A DNA stretch of 22,595 bases, taken from a virus. Under the pieces are notes generated by a model. It made no database searches, had not been told where the DNA came from, and was given only the letters and a program-made list of their open reading frames with translations. A program made the position numbers and the translations under genes. Where the stretch lies: IMG/VR virus record IMGVR_UViG_3300009285_005727, positions 1 through 22,595 of that record; one strand, written 5' to 3'. Below, piece after piece: positions 7,428 through 13,602 of this stretch; positions within the stretch are counted from its first letter, which is position 1; every line of letters begins with the position of its first letter.

Positions 7428-7750
7428 TTACCAGCAGTCCCAGCAGAGTTGGTGTAGGATATCGTGGTGTGGGTAATCGCCCCTGCGTCGGCCGTATCCG
7501 ACGCGCTCCCCAGCCCGACCTGCGCCTTCGTCACGCCGTGGGGATTCGACGTTGAGGCGAGATGCAACTGGATCGCCGCATCCGCCGGCTCGTACGTCCC
7601 GGTGTGGTCATGGGCGCTCGCGGCCTTCGCATCTAGGGCGGCTTGGAGGTCCGTCTGGTTCGCAAGCGTGCCCGTGATATCGCCCCAGACCGTAGGGCCA
7701 CCACCCTCACCCATTTCCTGCGTGCTCAGAATACTACCCAGTGTTGCCAT
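7286..7750 (-). CDS. N-terminal half of a frameshifted tail fibre protein
   Basis: The frame encodes 154 aa, but only about the first 107 look genuine. Residues 20-50 contain GTLANQTDLQAALDAKAASA and then H-D-H-T-G-T-Y, and residues 67-90 contain NPHGVTKAQVGLGSASDTAD, the N-P-H-x-V-T-K-x-Q-V-G-L-G repeat well known from phage tail fibres. After the A-run at 7426-7429 the reading frame becomes Ser/Cys/Arg-rich and unlike a fibre, while the overlapping frame at 7140-7427 turns fibre-like at exactly that point. So the gene is best read as one 203-aa protein over 7140-7750 with a -1 frameshift or a missing A. The run does not form a standard X-XXY-YYZ slippery heptamer. The start overlaps the stop of the next fibre (TAATG). 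Confidence 0.7.
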   Translation of the reverse strand: MATLGSILSTQEMGEGGGPTVWGDITGTLANQTDLQAALDAKAASAHDHTGTYEPADAAIQLHLASTSNPHGVTKAQVGLGSASDTADAGAITHTTISYTNSAGTAGKTATILSPSNSSLGMWECDPSRQSHSGHPMVRGRFTSWPIAPSFCCQ

Positions 7751-8613
7751 TAGAGGATGATCCCACGCGCTCGCAGATCGGCGAGGAGCGTCCCAAGCAC
7801 GTCCGCAAGCTCGTCGAGCGAGGTCGCATTGGCGTCGTACGTGCGATCTGTCGTGACGTTGGACTCGGCGTAGGTCTGCGGCGTGCCCCAGGTGAGCCGC
7901 GTGGTCTCACCCGCCTCGTTGATCCCAAATAGATTGACCGTGCCACTCACGTCATCCGCGTAGAGCCCGGCCGTGTTGCTCGCCATACCTGTTGGGGCCG
8001 TCCCATCACCGAGGATGAAGACTTTTGAACCAGTTGATGGGTTAGACGTATGCGTACTGTCGAGTAGCATGTTCCCAGGAACCGTCATGAACCAGACATT
8101 TCCACTGGTCGTGTTCGACACCCGAAAGGAGTCAGCGCCATTTCCTATAACCGCATAACGCCATTCTTCGTTGTGTGTGCTTTGAAAGAGCGAAAAGCCG
8201 GCTTGTTCGTTTGCACCCGCTGCCACGAGCAGGATGTACGTACTATATGGGGAGGTGAGGCCTTCAAACTTGGCAAGATAACCAATATCGACTGGCGTGC
8301 CCCTCACATCGAGGGCATAGGACGTGGCCCCAGTATTGATCCCCACCCGTCGATTGGTTTCATCCAGACTAAGGAACCCGGTTGAGGTATTCCCAATAGT
8401 GACGAGACCCTTGGTGGCATGGGCCGTTGACCGAAGCACCAGATTTTCGCTGGCTGCGGTCCCACCAAGGAGGGTTTGACCCCCAGATCGCCCGGCGAGG
8501 AGGGCGTACTGGGCATGATCGTCATCACTTAAACCGGTCAACACACCATGATCGGTAATGCCATCAGCGGTCCAATCGAGTCCTCCCAAAAAGGGGTTAA
8601 AGACGTACGCCAT
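7750..8613 (-). CDS. Tail fibre protein with DDHAQY motif
   Basis: The product is 287 aa. Residues 21-46 carry D-H-G-V-L-T-G-L-S-D-D-D-H-A-Q-Y-A-L-L, the H-x-x-L-x-G-L-x-x-D-D-H-x-Q-Y signature found in many phage fibres, followed by GGQTLLGGTAASENLVLRST. The middle (residues 80-215) contains repeats of the S-L-D-E-x-x-R-x-V-G-I-N and F-R-V-S-N-T-T-S-G-N type, typical of beta-helical shaft or knob regions. The C-terminus DRTYDANATSLDELADVLGT with a final D-L-R-A-R-G-I-I-L is also a recurrent fibre ending. Stop and start overlap the neighbours at both ends (TAATG), so this gene, the split fibre and the 115-aa gene form one coupled set. Receptor binding is inferred from family resemblance. Confidence 0.8.
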   Translation of the reverse strand: MAYVFNPFLGGLDWTADGITDHGVLTGLSDDDHAQYALLAGRSGGQTLLGGTAASENLVLRSTAHATKGLVTIGNTSTGFLSLDETNRRVGINTGATSYALDVRGTPVDIGYLAKFEGLTSPYSTYILLVAAGANEQAGFSLFQSTHNEEWRYAVIGNGADSFRVSNTTSGNVWFMTVPGNMLLDSTHTSNPSTGSKVFILGDGTAPTGMASNTAGLYADDVSGTVNLFGINEAGETTRLTWGTPQTYAESNVTTDRTYDANATSLDELADVLGTLLADLRARGIIL

Positions 8614-8960
8614 TAGGACTTCGTCACGGAGTCAAGCTGACTCCCGGTGTAGGTGAGTGTGAGCGTGGCGACCGTCGTACCACCCGCTCCACCCGTCTTA
8701 TAGACCACGGAGGTCAAATTGCTGCCTGTATAGCTGAGGACAATATAGTCGTGGATGGGAATGTCCAGCCCAGGGGCGGGAGGGTTTTCCACTCCCACCT
8801 GAATGGCATCGAGGACCACGTTATCGACCGCTCCAAGATTGGCGGTGACTGTTCCAGACACTATCACGCTTCCGGCGTTGAGGATGGGCTGATTCATCCT
8901 GACCCACGTCAAGGTGCCCACATCCCACACAAGATTGAGCGTATTCTCCCGTTGACTCAT
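8613..8960 (-). CDS. Small virion-associated beta protein
   Basis: The product is 115 aa. The N-terminus (LNLVWDVGTLTWVRMNQPIL) followed by IVSGTVTANLGAVDNVVLDA and ending in a beta-hairpin block with TTVATLTLTYTGSQLDSVTK is a pattern I associate with small fibre-associated proteins in phages of environmental bacteria. No enzyme motif is seen. It overlaps both neighbours through TAATG junctions, which ties its synthesis to the fibre downstream. It may be a fibre base or adaptor; this is inference from position. Confidence 0.65.
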   Translation of the reverse strand: MSQRENTLNLVWDVGTLTWVRMNQPILNAGSVIVSGTVTANLGAVDNVVLDAIQVGVENPPAPGLDIPIHDYIVLSYTGSNLTSVVYKTGGAGGTTVATLTLTYTGSQLDSVTKS

Positions 8961-9175
8961 TACACACGACTCTTGAGATCGTGGAGGAGTTCCTCACAGG
9001 CCGCACGTATGTCCTGACAGACGTGGAAGCGGCTGCACGCAATGCCCACACCCTTCACACTCACCCGCTCAACGAGTTCAGCGATGAAATCCTTCTCCAC
9101 TGACAGCCCTGGTGCCCACTGCACCACTTTCCCCGAGGGCTTGTGGAGGACTTGGATGAGATATTCGGAGTCCAT
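8960..9175 (-). CDS. Small phage protein, unknown function
   Basis: The product is 71 aa with a short beta start (YLIQVLHKPSGKVVQWAPGL) and a helical rest (FIAELVERVSVKGVGIACSR, then ACEELLHDLKSRV). It has three cysteines (residues 47, 53 and 60) without a metal-knuckle spacing. The ATG lies 5 nt after the stop of the upstream gene, and no strong ribosome binding site is seen. The stop overlaps the next gene. Nothing visible fixes its function. Confidence 0.65.
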   Translation of the reverse strand: MDSEYLIQVLHKPSGKVVQWAPGLSVEKDFIAELVERVSVKGVGIACSRFHVCQDIRAACEELLHDLKSRV

Positions 9176-9180
9176 GGTTG

Positions 9181-9759
9181 TTAGGTGCGGCGGAGTGGAG
9201 AATTGAACGCTGAACTGAGTCCAGTGAGGGCTGCCTGTGGGGCAGAGCGAGGGGATGCCGTCCTCGCTGCCGGGCGGCGAGGGGCCTCGTCTTCATCCCC
9301 CTCCCACGGTTGGCGGTAGGATGAGGCTTGCGATCCAAACCAGGTGGATTGGGGAGGATTGGGATTGGTGGGATGGGTTCGCTTCCCTGTAACAGCACTC
9401 GATTGACCGTAGTCGAAGAGGGTGCTGGGGAGGGGTTCATTGGGCTCAGCTTGCTCCATATTCACATGCATCCCTGCCCGTTCCGCCATAGCGGTTCGCA
9501 GTGCCATACGATTCGCGTGATCCTGCGCCGCAAACCCTCCCAACCCAAGCCCACGCATGCCTATGGGAAGGGGCATCGACTCACGATAACTTCCCAAACG
9601 TCCTGCGGCAACGGCGGGATCGACCTGACCACCCTCAATACCCGCAAGGAGCATCTGGATGAATTCCTCCTCATTCTGGGGAGACTGGCCCACCGTGCCA
9701 CTCGCACGGAGGCCCTGAAGCTGTTTTTCACGCCCTTGCGGGTCACCAATGTATGGCAT
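9181..9759 (-). CDS. Virion-module protein with disordered C-terminus, unknown function
   Basis: The product is 192 aa. The N-terminal third is helical and Gln/Glu-rich (QNEEEFIQMLLAGIEGGQVD), the middle is Gly/Met-rich (PLPIGMRGLGLGGFAAQDHA), and the last 80 residues are Pro, Ser, Arg and Ala-rich (APRRPAARTASPRSAPQAAL), so likely disordered. A strong TAGGAG ribosome binding site lies 7 nt before the ATG at 9759. Its composition resembles that of phage internal or scaffold-like proteins, but no family is recognised. Confidence 0.65.
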   Translation of the reverse strand: MPYIGDPQGREKQLQGLRASGTVGQSPQNEEEFIQMLLAGIEGGQVDPAVAAGRLGSYRESMPLPIGMRGLGLGGFAAQDHANRMALRTAMAERAGMHVNMEQAEPNEPLPSTLFDYGQSSAVTGKRTHPTNPNPPQSTWFGSQASSYRQPWEGDEDEAPRRPAARTASPRSAPQAALTGLSSAFNSPLRRT

Positions 9760-9768
9760 GACGTTCTC

Positions 9769-10167
9769 CTAGAGACTCGCCACGGCCACAGCCGTATTGG
9801 GCGTGAGGCGTTCGTAGGCGTAGACTTCAATATGCCCCGCGAGCCCGGCGGCAGACACATTGAGTTCTAGATCCTTCCCAGCCGTCAGGGGTGCACCAAT
9901 GGCACCAAAGTCGAAATCCCACCGGGTGGAGTCGCCTGGGGAGGCCGGGATCTCAGCAACCTGAACAGGGGTACCGTTATCATCCTCAAACGACCAACTC
10001 TGCGCGGCGTCAGTCGTAATAAAGGCGATGATCCGCTGCACGAAGATCTGGTGGGCGGCGTTGCGAACGGCGATCAGGGTCGTATCACCTGTCGCAGCCC
10101 CCATCGTCAGATTCATGCTGACATCCTGGAAGAATGTCCGCTGTTGGCCATATTCGTCACATGACAT
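9769..10167 (-). CDS. Small beta-sandwich virion protein (decoration-like)
   Basis: The product is 132 aa. It is almost all predicted beta: QIFVQRIIAFITTDAAQSWS, then F-E-D-D-N-G-T-P, a D-F-D-F-G-A-I-G turn and LTAGKDLELNVSAAGLAGHI leading into V-Y-A-Y-E-R. This is the strand pattern of a jelly-roll-like sandwich, common in capsid decoration and fibre-knob proteins. The ribosome binding site AAAGGA lies about 9 nt before the ATG and overlaps the end of the AKAHVYR mini-gene. Decoration of the head is inferred from the fold pattern and from the neighbouring capsid-side genes; a base or knob role is equally possible. Confidence 0.65.
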   Translation of the reverse strand: MSCDEYGQQRTFFQDVSMNLTMGAATGDTTLIAVRNAAHQIFVQRIIAFITTDAAQSWSFEDDNGTPVQVAEIPASPGDSTRWDFDFGAIGAPLTAGKDLELNVSAAGLAGHIEVYAYERLTPNTAVAVASL

Positions 10168-10170
10168 GGA

Positions 10171-10341
10171 TTAGTCCTTTGATGGTTCCCCCTCAACATC
10201 GGCAGGCAGTTCATCAGGGGTTCCGAGATCCTCTTTGAGGATGAGAATGGCACCAGCCAGGCGATACACATGGGCCTTGGCGGCTTCCACGTCGATCTCA
10301 AGCTGGGCGAGACGGGCTTCTTTGGTTGTGCGAGAGAGCAT
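10171..10341 (-). CDS. Small AKAHVYR-motif protein (copy 2)
   Basis: This 56-aa protein starts MLSRTTKEARLAQLEIDVEA and then has AKAHVYRLAGAILILKEDLG before an acidic tail. The core matches the 58-aa protein at 6249-6425 in position and sequence (L-E-x-E/D-x-E-x-A-K-A-H-V-Y-R, then G-x-I). A strong AAGGAG ribosome binding site lies 8 nt before the ATG. It follows the beta-helix gene across a GC-rich stem-loop and precedes the beta-sandwich gene. A coiled-coil assembly helper is a guess; the existence of two copies is direct from sequence. Confidence 0.75.
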   Translation of the reverse strand: MLSRTTKEARLAQLEIDVEAAKAHVYRLAGAILILKEDLGTPDELPADVEGEPSKD

Positions 10342-10376
10342 CACGATCTCCTTATACGGGCGGGAGGAATGGAATG

Positions 10377-10403
10377 GGGGGAGGGGGTCATTCCCCCTCC
10401 CTC
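10377..10403 (-). other. GC-rich stem-loop after the beta-helix gene
   Basis: A stem of nine GC-rich base pairs (10379-10387 with 10393-10401, extendable through a G-T pair) encloses the 5-nt loop at 10388-10392. It lies between the stop of the beta-helix gene and the ribosome binding site of the next gene. No T-run follows on the minus strand, so it is more likely an RNA-stabilising or processing hairpin than a full terminator. Confidence 0.55.
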
Positions 10404-10411
10404 ACATCGTG

Positions 10412-11512
10412 TTAGGTCCGCACAACAACCCCGGACTCTTCAACACCAATACCAGCCACGTTGGCCTCGCCATAGTTCTGGGCGAAGCGAACTGTGGTGG
10501 GAACAATGGCCGCCGTTCCGGCCGCTCCAAAGGTCAACTCGGTGTTCCCCGTGGGACCGGTCAGGCACGCGAAGACGTTATTACTGATGAGTCCAGATGT
10601 CCCAGCTGCCAACTGGATGTATCGAGCCGCATCGGGGGATGAGGCATAGGCTGGCGCATCCACCGTGGCAAAGACGTTGCCATCAATGAACAGATCCACA
10701 ATGCCACTTCCCGCCACATAAATGTCGGCATCAACGGTTGTATTCGCCGATGATCCAAATCGATTCCCGACAATCTTCACGTGGCGTGGGACACTGATTC
10801 CACTACCCAACATGCAGATCCCGGCCCGGCAATCGATGAACTCATTGCCATAGATAGAGACATACCACGCCCCACCATCGGTAGACCAGTAGATCGCCCC
10901 ACCCGTTGCGGCAGCCGCAGAACTCTTGCAGTTTTTGAAATGACAGCCTTGAACAACGAGGCCACCCGCATCCTTCGTCGCCCCAACGGTGTCATCAGAG
11001 ACAATCTTCACGCCCCCACCCGTCGCACCAGCCCCATTGAACGTCAGCCCTGCGAGCATGACACCAAAGGCCTCCACCGTGATGATTGGGGAGGTAGTCG
11101 TGGTCCCAACCTTGATCTGTGGCTGGCCACCCTGAGCGAGTCCGCGTGAGACGCCGACAATCGAGAGGCCATCCTTCCCAGCAGGAATGGTGATGTTCTC
11201 GGTGTAGCTGTCGGGATCAGTGTCACCAGATGCCGAATCGCCCTCGAGGGCCTTCACATAGATGGTATCGCCCTGCGATGCGGCCGTCACGGCAGCCTGG
11301 ATCGTCAGATACGGCAGGCGCTCGTCGGTATCGCTCCCCGAATCCCCATCAACGAGCAGGACATTGCCAAACGAGGGGTATCCATCGAGTGGGGCAACGG
11401 TGCCATTGAAATTGCCATAGAAGCGCCCACCATAGAACCCAATCCCCGCTGCGGTCGGGTGATTGGTAATATCCGCGAGGCGTGCCGCCTTGTTCACAAA
11501 TCGTGTGGCCAT
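10412..11512 (-). CDS. Right-handed parallel beta-helix virion protein
   Basis: The product is 366 aa. Residues 1-50 form an N-terminal segment (FVNKAARLADITNHPTAAGI). From about residue 55 the order D-G-D-S-G-S-D-T-D-E-R-L-P-Y-L-T-I-Q-A-A-V followed by SQGDTIYVKA is the classical entry into a pectate-lyase-like beta-helix. Coils follow: GLSIVGVSRGLAQGGQPQIK, GVMLAGLTFNGAGATGGGVK, GLVVQGCHFKNCKSS, VSIYGNEFIDCRAGICM, VKIVGNRF, VDLFIDGNVFA and GLISNNVFA. No clear catalytic Asp/Glu set can be placed, so it may be a non-enzymatic spike or decoration. Its position on the capsid side of the fibre cluster is unusual for a tailspike. Ribosome binding site AAAGGAC lies about 12 nt before the ATG. Confidence 0.75.
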   Translation of the reverse strand: MATRFVNKAARLADITNHPTAAGIGFYGGRFYGNFNGTVAPLDGYPSFGNVLLVDGDSGSDTDERLPYLTIQAAVTAASQGDTIYVKALEGDSASGDTDPDSYTENITIPAGKDGLSIVGVSRGLAQGGQPQIKVGTTTTSPIITVEAFGVMLAGLTFNGAGATGGGVKIVSDDTVGATKDAGGLVVQGCHFKNCKSSAAAATGGAIYWSTDGGAWYVSIYGNEFIDCRAGICMLGSGISVPRHVKIVGNRFGSSANTTVDADIYVAGSGIVDLFIDGNVFATVDAPAYASSPDAARYIQLAAGTSGLISNNVFACLTGPTGNTELTFGAAGTAAIVPTTVRFAQNYGEANVAGIGVEESGVVVRT

Positions 11513-11569
11513 GATCGGGATGTCCTTTCAGGAATGGCAGAGTCCCGGCCCTGCATCCTATAATGCGAG

Positions 11570-11935
11570 TTAGCTCACCGTGGTCTCGTACTGACCGACG
11601 AGGTACCACTTTTCTCCGTACGCCCGAAGCGTCACATTGGCTGCCACCACGTTCGTGAAGGTCAGGGTATCGTAGGATCCACCCGATCCGCCCAGCCCAT
11701 TCGTGATGGTAATCGTATTCGCCTGGGTGGTGCCATTCTTGATCCAGATCGTTCGTCCCTCATCGGCGTCAGCGGGATCGGCAAGCGTGGCAGCATTCAC
11801 CCCACCCGTTCGATTGAGGATATGAAGATCCCCAGCCGAAATGTCGATGGCATCCGCTGTCCCCGTGTAGGAGATAGCTGGGTCACGCCGATAGTTGGGG
11901 CGCTGACGGATGTAGGTATTCGTTGGTGATGCCAT
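11570..11935 (-). CDS. Small beta-rich virion protein
   Basis: The product is 121 aa. The N-terminus is Arg/Tyr-rich (TNTYIRQRPNYRRDPAISYT) and the rest is beta: GRTIWIKNGTTQANTITITN, then a Gly/Ser turn, LTFTNVVAANVTLRAYGEKW and Y-L-V-G. The A-x-x-V-T-L-x-A-x-G-x-K-W-Y-x-V ending is common in small phage structural domains. The GAAGGA ribosome binding site lies about 8 nt before the ATG at 11935. Its place between the 156-aa protein and the beta-helix protein points to a virion role; no specific family is claimed. Confidence 0.65.
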   Translation of the reverse strand: MASPTNTYIRQRPNYRRDPAISYTGTADAIDISAGDLHILNRTGGVNAATLADPADADEGRTIWIKNGTTQANTITITNGLGGSGGSYDTLTFTNVVAANVTLRAYGEKWYLVGQYETTVS

Positions 11936-11954
11936 AAGCCATCCTTCACGAGGA

Positions 11955-11976
11955 GGGGGTCCACCATTGGACCCCC
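11955..11976 (-). other. GC-rich stem-loop after the 156-aa virion gene
   Basis: A perfect 8-bp stem (11955-11962 with 11969-11976, GGGGGTCC/GGACCCCC) encloses a 6-nt loop. It sits in the gap after the stop codon at 11991 and before the ribosome binding site of the next gene. There is no T-run on the minus strand, so an mRNA 3'-end stabiliser or weak attenuator is more likely than a full terminator. Confidence 0.55.
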
Positions 11977-11990
11977 ATCCTCCATTCGCC

Positions 11991-12461
11991 TTACGCGGCG
12001 CTCACGATGATGAATCCATTTCCACCATCGGAGCCATCTGAACTGCCCTCAATCGTGGTGTGCTGGGTAACCGTTACGCCCGTGTCATGTGAGAAGCCGG
12101 TCGGATAAATCTGCCAGGCTTCCTGGCTCGCGGCATCGAGAGGAAGGGAGAGGGTCTGATCGGTGGCGGACGTATCCGCCGTGGCGTGATTGAACAGCTT
12201 CACCGTATTCGCAGTTGCGGCTGCCAGCTTCTTCGTGTAGAAGACATGGACCTTGCACGCGGCGTCAAGGAGGCCCGTCCCATCCGCATCATCCGCATCC
12301 GCCTCAGCGAATGGGACGAACTGGAGGTCGGCATTGGCCTGCGAGACGCTCCAATAGCGGAAAAACGCCTTCAGAGCCTGATACGCCTGAGGGTTCGCAC
12401 CGTTCACCGCATTATACGCCTTCTGCCGCACGAGATTTGCTGACTGGAGTGAAAGAGCCAT
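11991..12461 (-). CDS. Virion structural protein, unknown family
   Basis: The product is 156 aa. The N-terminal 40 residues are helical (QSANLVRQKAYNAVNGANPQ, AYQALKAFFRYWSVSQ) and the rest is beta (CKVHVFYTKKLAAATANTVK, DQTLSLPLDAASQEAWQIYP, and a Gly/Ser loop before GFIIVSAA). A helix arm followed by a beta domain would fit a minor capsid or head-closure component. The ribosome binding site is weak (GAGGCGAG about 12 nt before the ATG). A stem-loop follows the stop. No match to a named family is made. Confidence 0.6.
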   Translation of the reverse strand: MALSLQSANLVRQKAYNAVNGANPQAYQALKAFFRYWSVSQANADLQFVPFAEADADDADGTGLLDAACKVHVFYTKKLAAATANTVKLFNHATADTSATDQTLSLPLDAASQEAWQIYPTGFSHDTGVTVTQHTTIEGSSDGSDGGNGFIIVSAA

Positions 12462-12521
12462 GATTGGAAATCTCGCCTCATCCGCTGAGGCAGGCGTCCA
12501 CCCATGTAACGTCGGGGCGGA

Positions 12522-13115
12522 TCAACGCGACAACGAGGATCGATCGAGCCACGTCGTCATGACATCTGGACGGTAGGTGGTCTTTGACGTTGTGTGAACG
12601 GCATGGGCCTGAGATGTTGGGGCCTTCGAGGGGGTCATTGGCGACCAGAGGTGGGAACGAGTCCCGATCCGCTTCTGATAGTATTTCCACGCATCCTTCG
12701 AGAGGTAGTCGAGATGTTCGTCAACCTGAGCCCGTTTGGTCAGGACCTCCGCACGATCCTGCGCCTCCAGCATCTCGTTCACCTTCGCCGCCCCGCCCAT
12801 TCGCCAGGGGGCCCGACTGGCCAGTTCCGCAAAGAGCCCTGGATTCCCCCAATTGGCCGTCGCCAGGATCGTCGTCACTGGGATCAACCCGTAGGAGGCC
12901 AACATCCTCGTATCCGCTTGCTCCTTCAGCAGATCGTGCACCAGCGCCTCCTTCAACTGGAGCGTCCGACGCTGGGCCAGGCGATACATGAACTCCTGTC
13001 TCGACGGCACCACGACCAGGGATGGATCGAATTCCCACAACTGGCGGAGAAAGTAGATGGGGGGTCCGGCGAGGCGAAACGGATTCGTGTCTTCGATGTA
13101 GTTCGGGAGAGTCAT
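12522..13115 (-). CDS. Capsid-module protein, unknown function
   Basis: The product is 197 aa, starting MTLPNYIEDTNPFRLAGPPI. It is largely helical and rich in charged residues: EFMYRLAQRRTLQLKEALVH, then KEQADTRMLASYGL, and a stretch with VNEMLEAQDRAEVLTKRAQV. The first 50 residues hold several aromatics and a P-S-R-Q-E-F-M-Y-R-L block that I associate with conserved proteins encoded just after the capsid in some podovirus-like genomes. No Shine-Dalgarno sequence precedes the ATG at 13115. Minor capsid or internal protein is the likeliest class. Confidence 0.6.
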   Translation of the reverse strand: MTLPNYIEDTNPFRLAGPPIYFLRQLWEFDPSLVVVPSRQEFMYRLAQRRTLQLKEALVHDLLKEQADTRMLASYGLIPVTTILATANWGNPGLFAELASRAPWRMGGAAKVNEMLEAQDRAEVLTKRAQVDEHLDYLSKDAWKYYQKRIGTRSHLWSPMTPSKAPTSQAHAVHTTSKTTYRPDVMTTWLDRSSLSR

Positions 13116-13159
13116 GGAGGTTCGCTACGAAACGATGCGTGACACGATTGTTGAAACGG

Positions 13160-13531
13160 TTAGGGCTTCACGAAGGCGGTGTCGAGGGGCTGATCGCGCT
13201 TCCACTCACGCACCGCGTAGAGGCCATTATCCCCCGCCACCGTCTCACTAGGGCGTGCCCCGGTGAGCTTGGAGCGATCCCACACCTCCACCGCATCAGT
13301 CTGCTCGGTTGGCGTAATGGGATCGTTCTGCTCCTTGATCCCAATCAGGAACTCAATCTTCCCAGTTCGTGGATCGAGGGAACCCATCTTCACGTTCTGC
13401 CGCTTGAATGCAAGGGCGACGTACTCAGGAACCGGTTTCTCCGCGTGAGGTGCGATGTCATAGGGACGCCCGTCCCACATGGCTGACAGTGTCCGACCCG
13501 TACGATTGACGATGGTGAGGAATTCGCTCAT
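13160..13531 (-). CDS. Capsid-adjacent conserved phage protein
   Basis: The start is placed at 13531 (123 aa), where an AAGGAT ribosome binding site lies about 7 nt upstream; an open frame to 13711 runs back through the terminator and into the capsid gene and is not believable. The protein begins MSEFLTIVNRTGRTLSAMWD and continues G-R-P-Y-D-I-A-P-H, then VALAFKRQNVKMGSLDPRTG and EFLIGIKEQNDPITP. The V-N-R-T-x-x-x-L-x-x-x-W-D-G-x-P-Y-x-I-x-P-x-x-x-K pattern is familiar from small proteins directly downstream of HK97-fold capsid genes. A role in the head is likely. The terminator before it should set its level below that of the capsid. Confidence 0.7.
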   Translation of the reverse strand: MSEFLTIVNRTGRTLSAMWDGRPYDIAPHAEKPVPEYVALAFKRQNVKMGSLDPRTGKIEFLIGIKEQNDPITPTEQTDAVEVWDRSKLTGARPSETVAGDNGLYAVREWKRDQPLDTAFVKP

Positions 13532-13544
13532 TCGGTATCCTTGC

Positions 13545-13590
13545 AAAAAAGAGGGTGGGAGGGAGGGCCACGTGTGTGACCCTCCCCACC
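13545..13590 (-). terminator. Intrinsic terminator after the major capsid gene
   Basis: Read on the minus strand, a GC-rich arm (GGTGGGGAGGG, from 13590 down to 13580) can pair with a CCCTCCC-type arm around 13553-13567, and then CTC and six T bases (A-run 13545-13550 on the plus strand) follow. This is the layout of a Rho-independent terminator. It lies 12 bp below the capsid stop and 14 bp above the next ATG, so it probably reduces but does not stop read-through. Confidence 0.7.
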
Positions 13591-13602
13591 AACCCTTCAC
13601 GA

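Noticed and set aside
13140-13146. A single TGACACG in the gap at 13116-13159
   Set aside because: Two or three copies are expected by chance in 22.6 kb; there is no second element or pair beside it.
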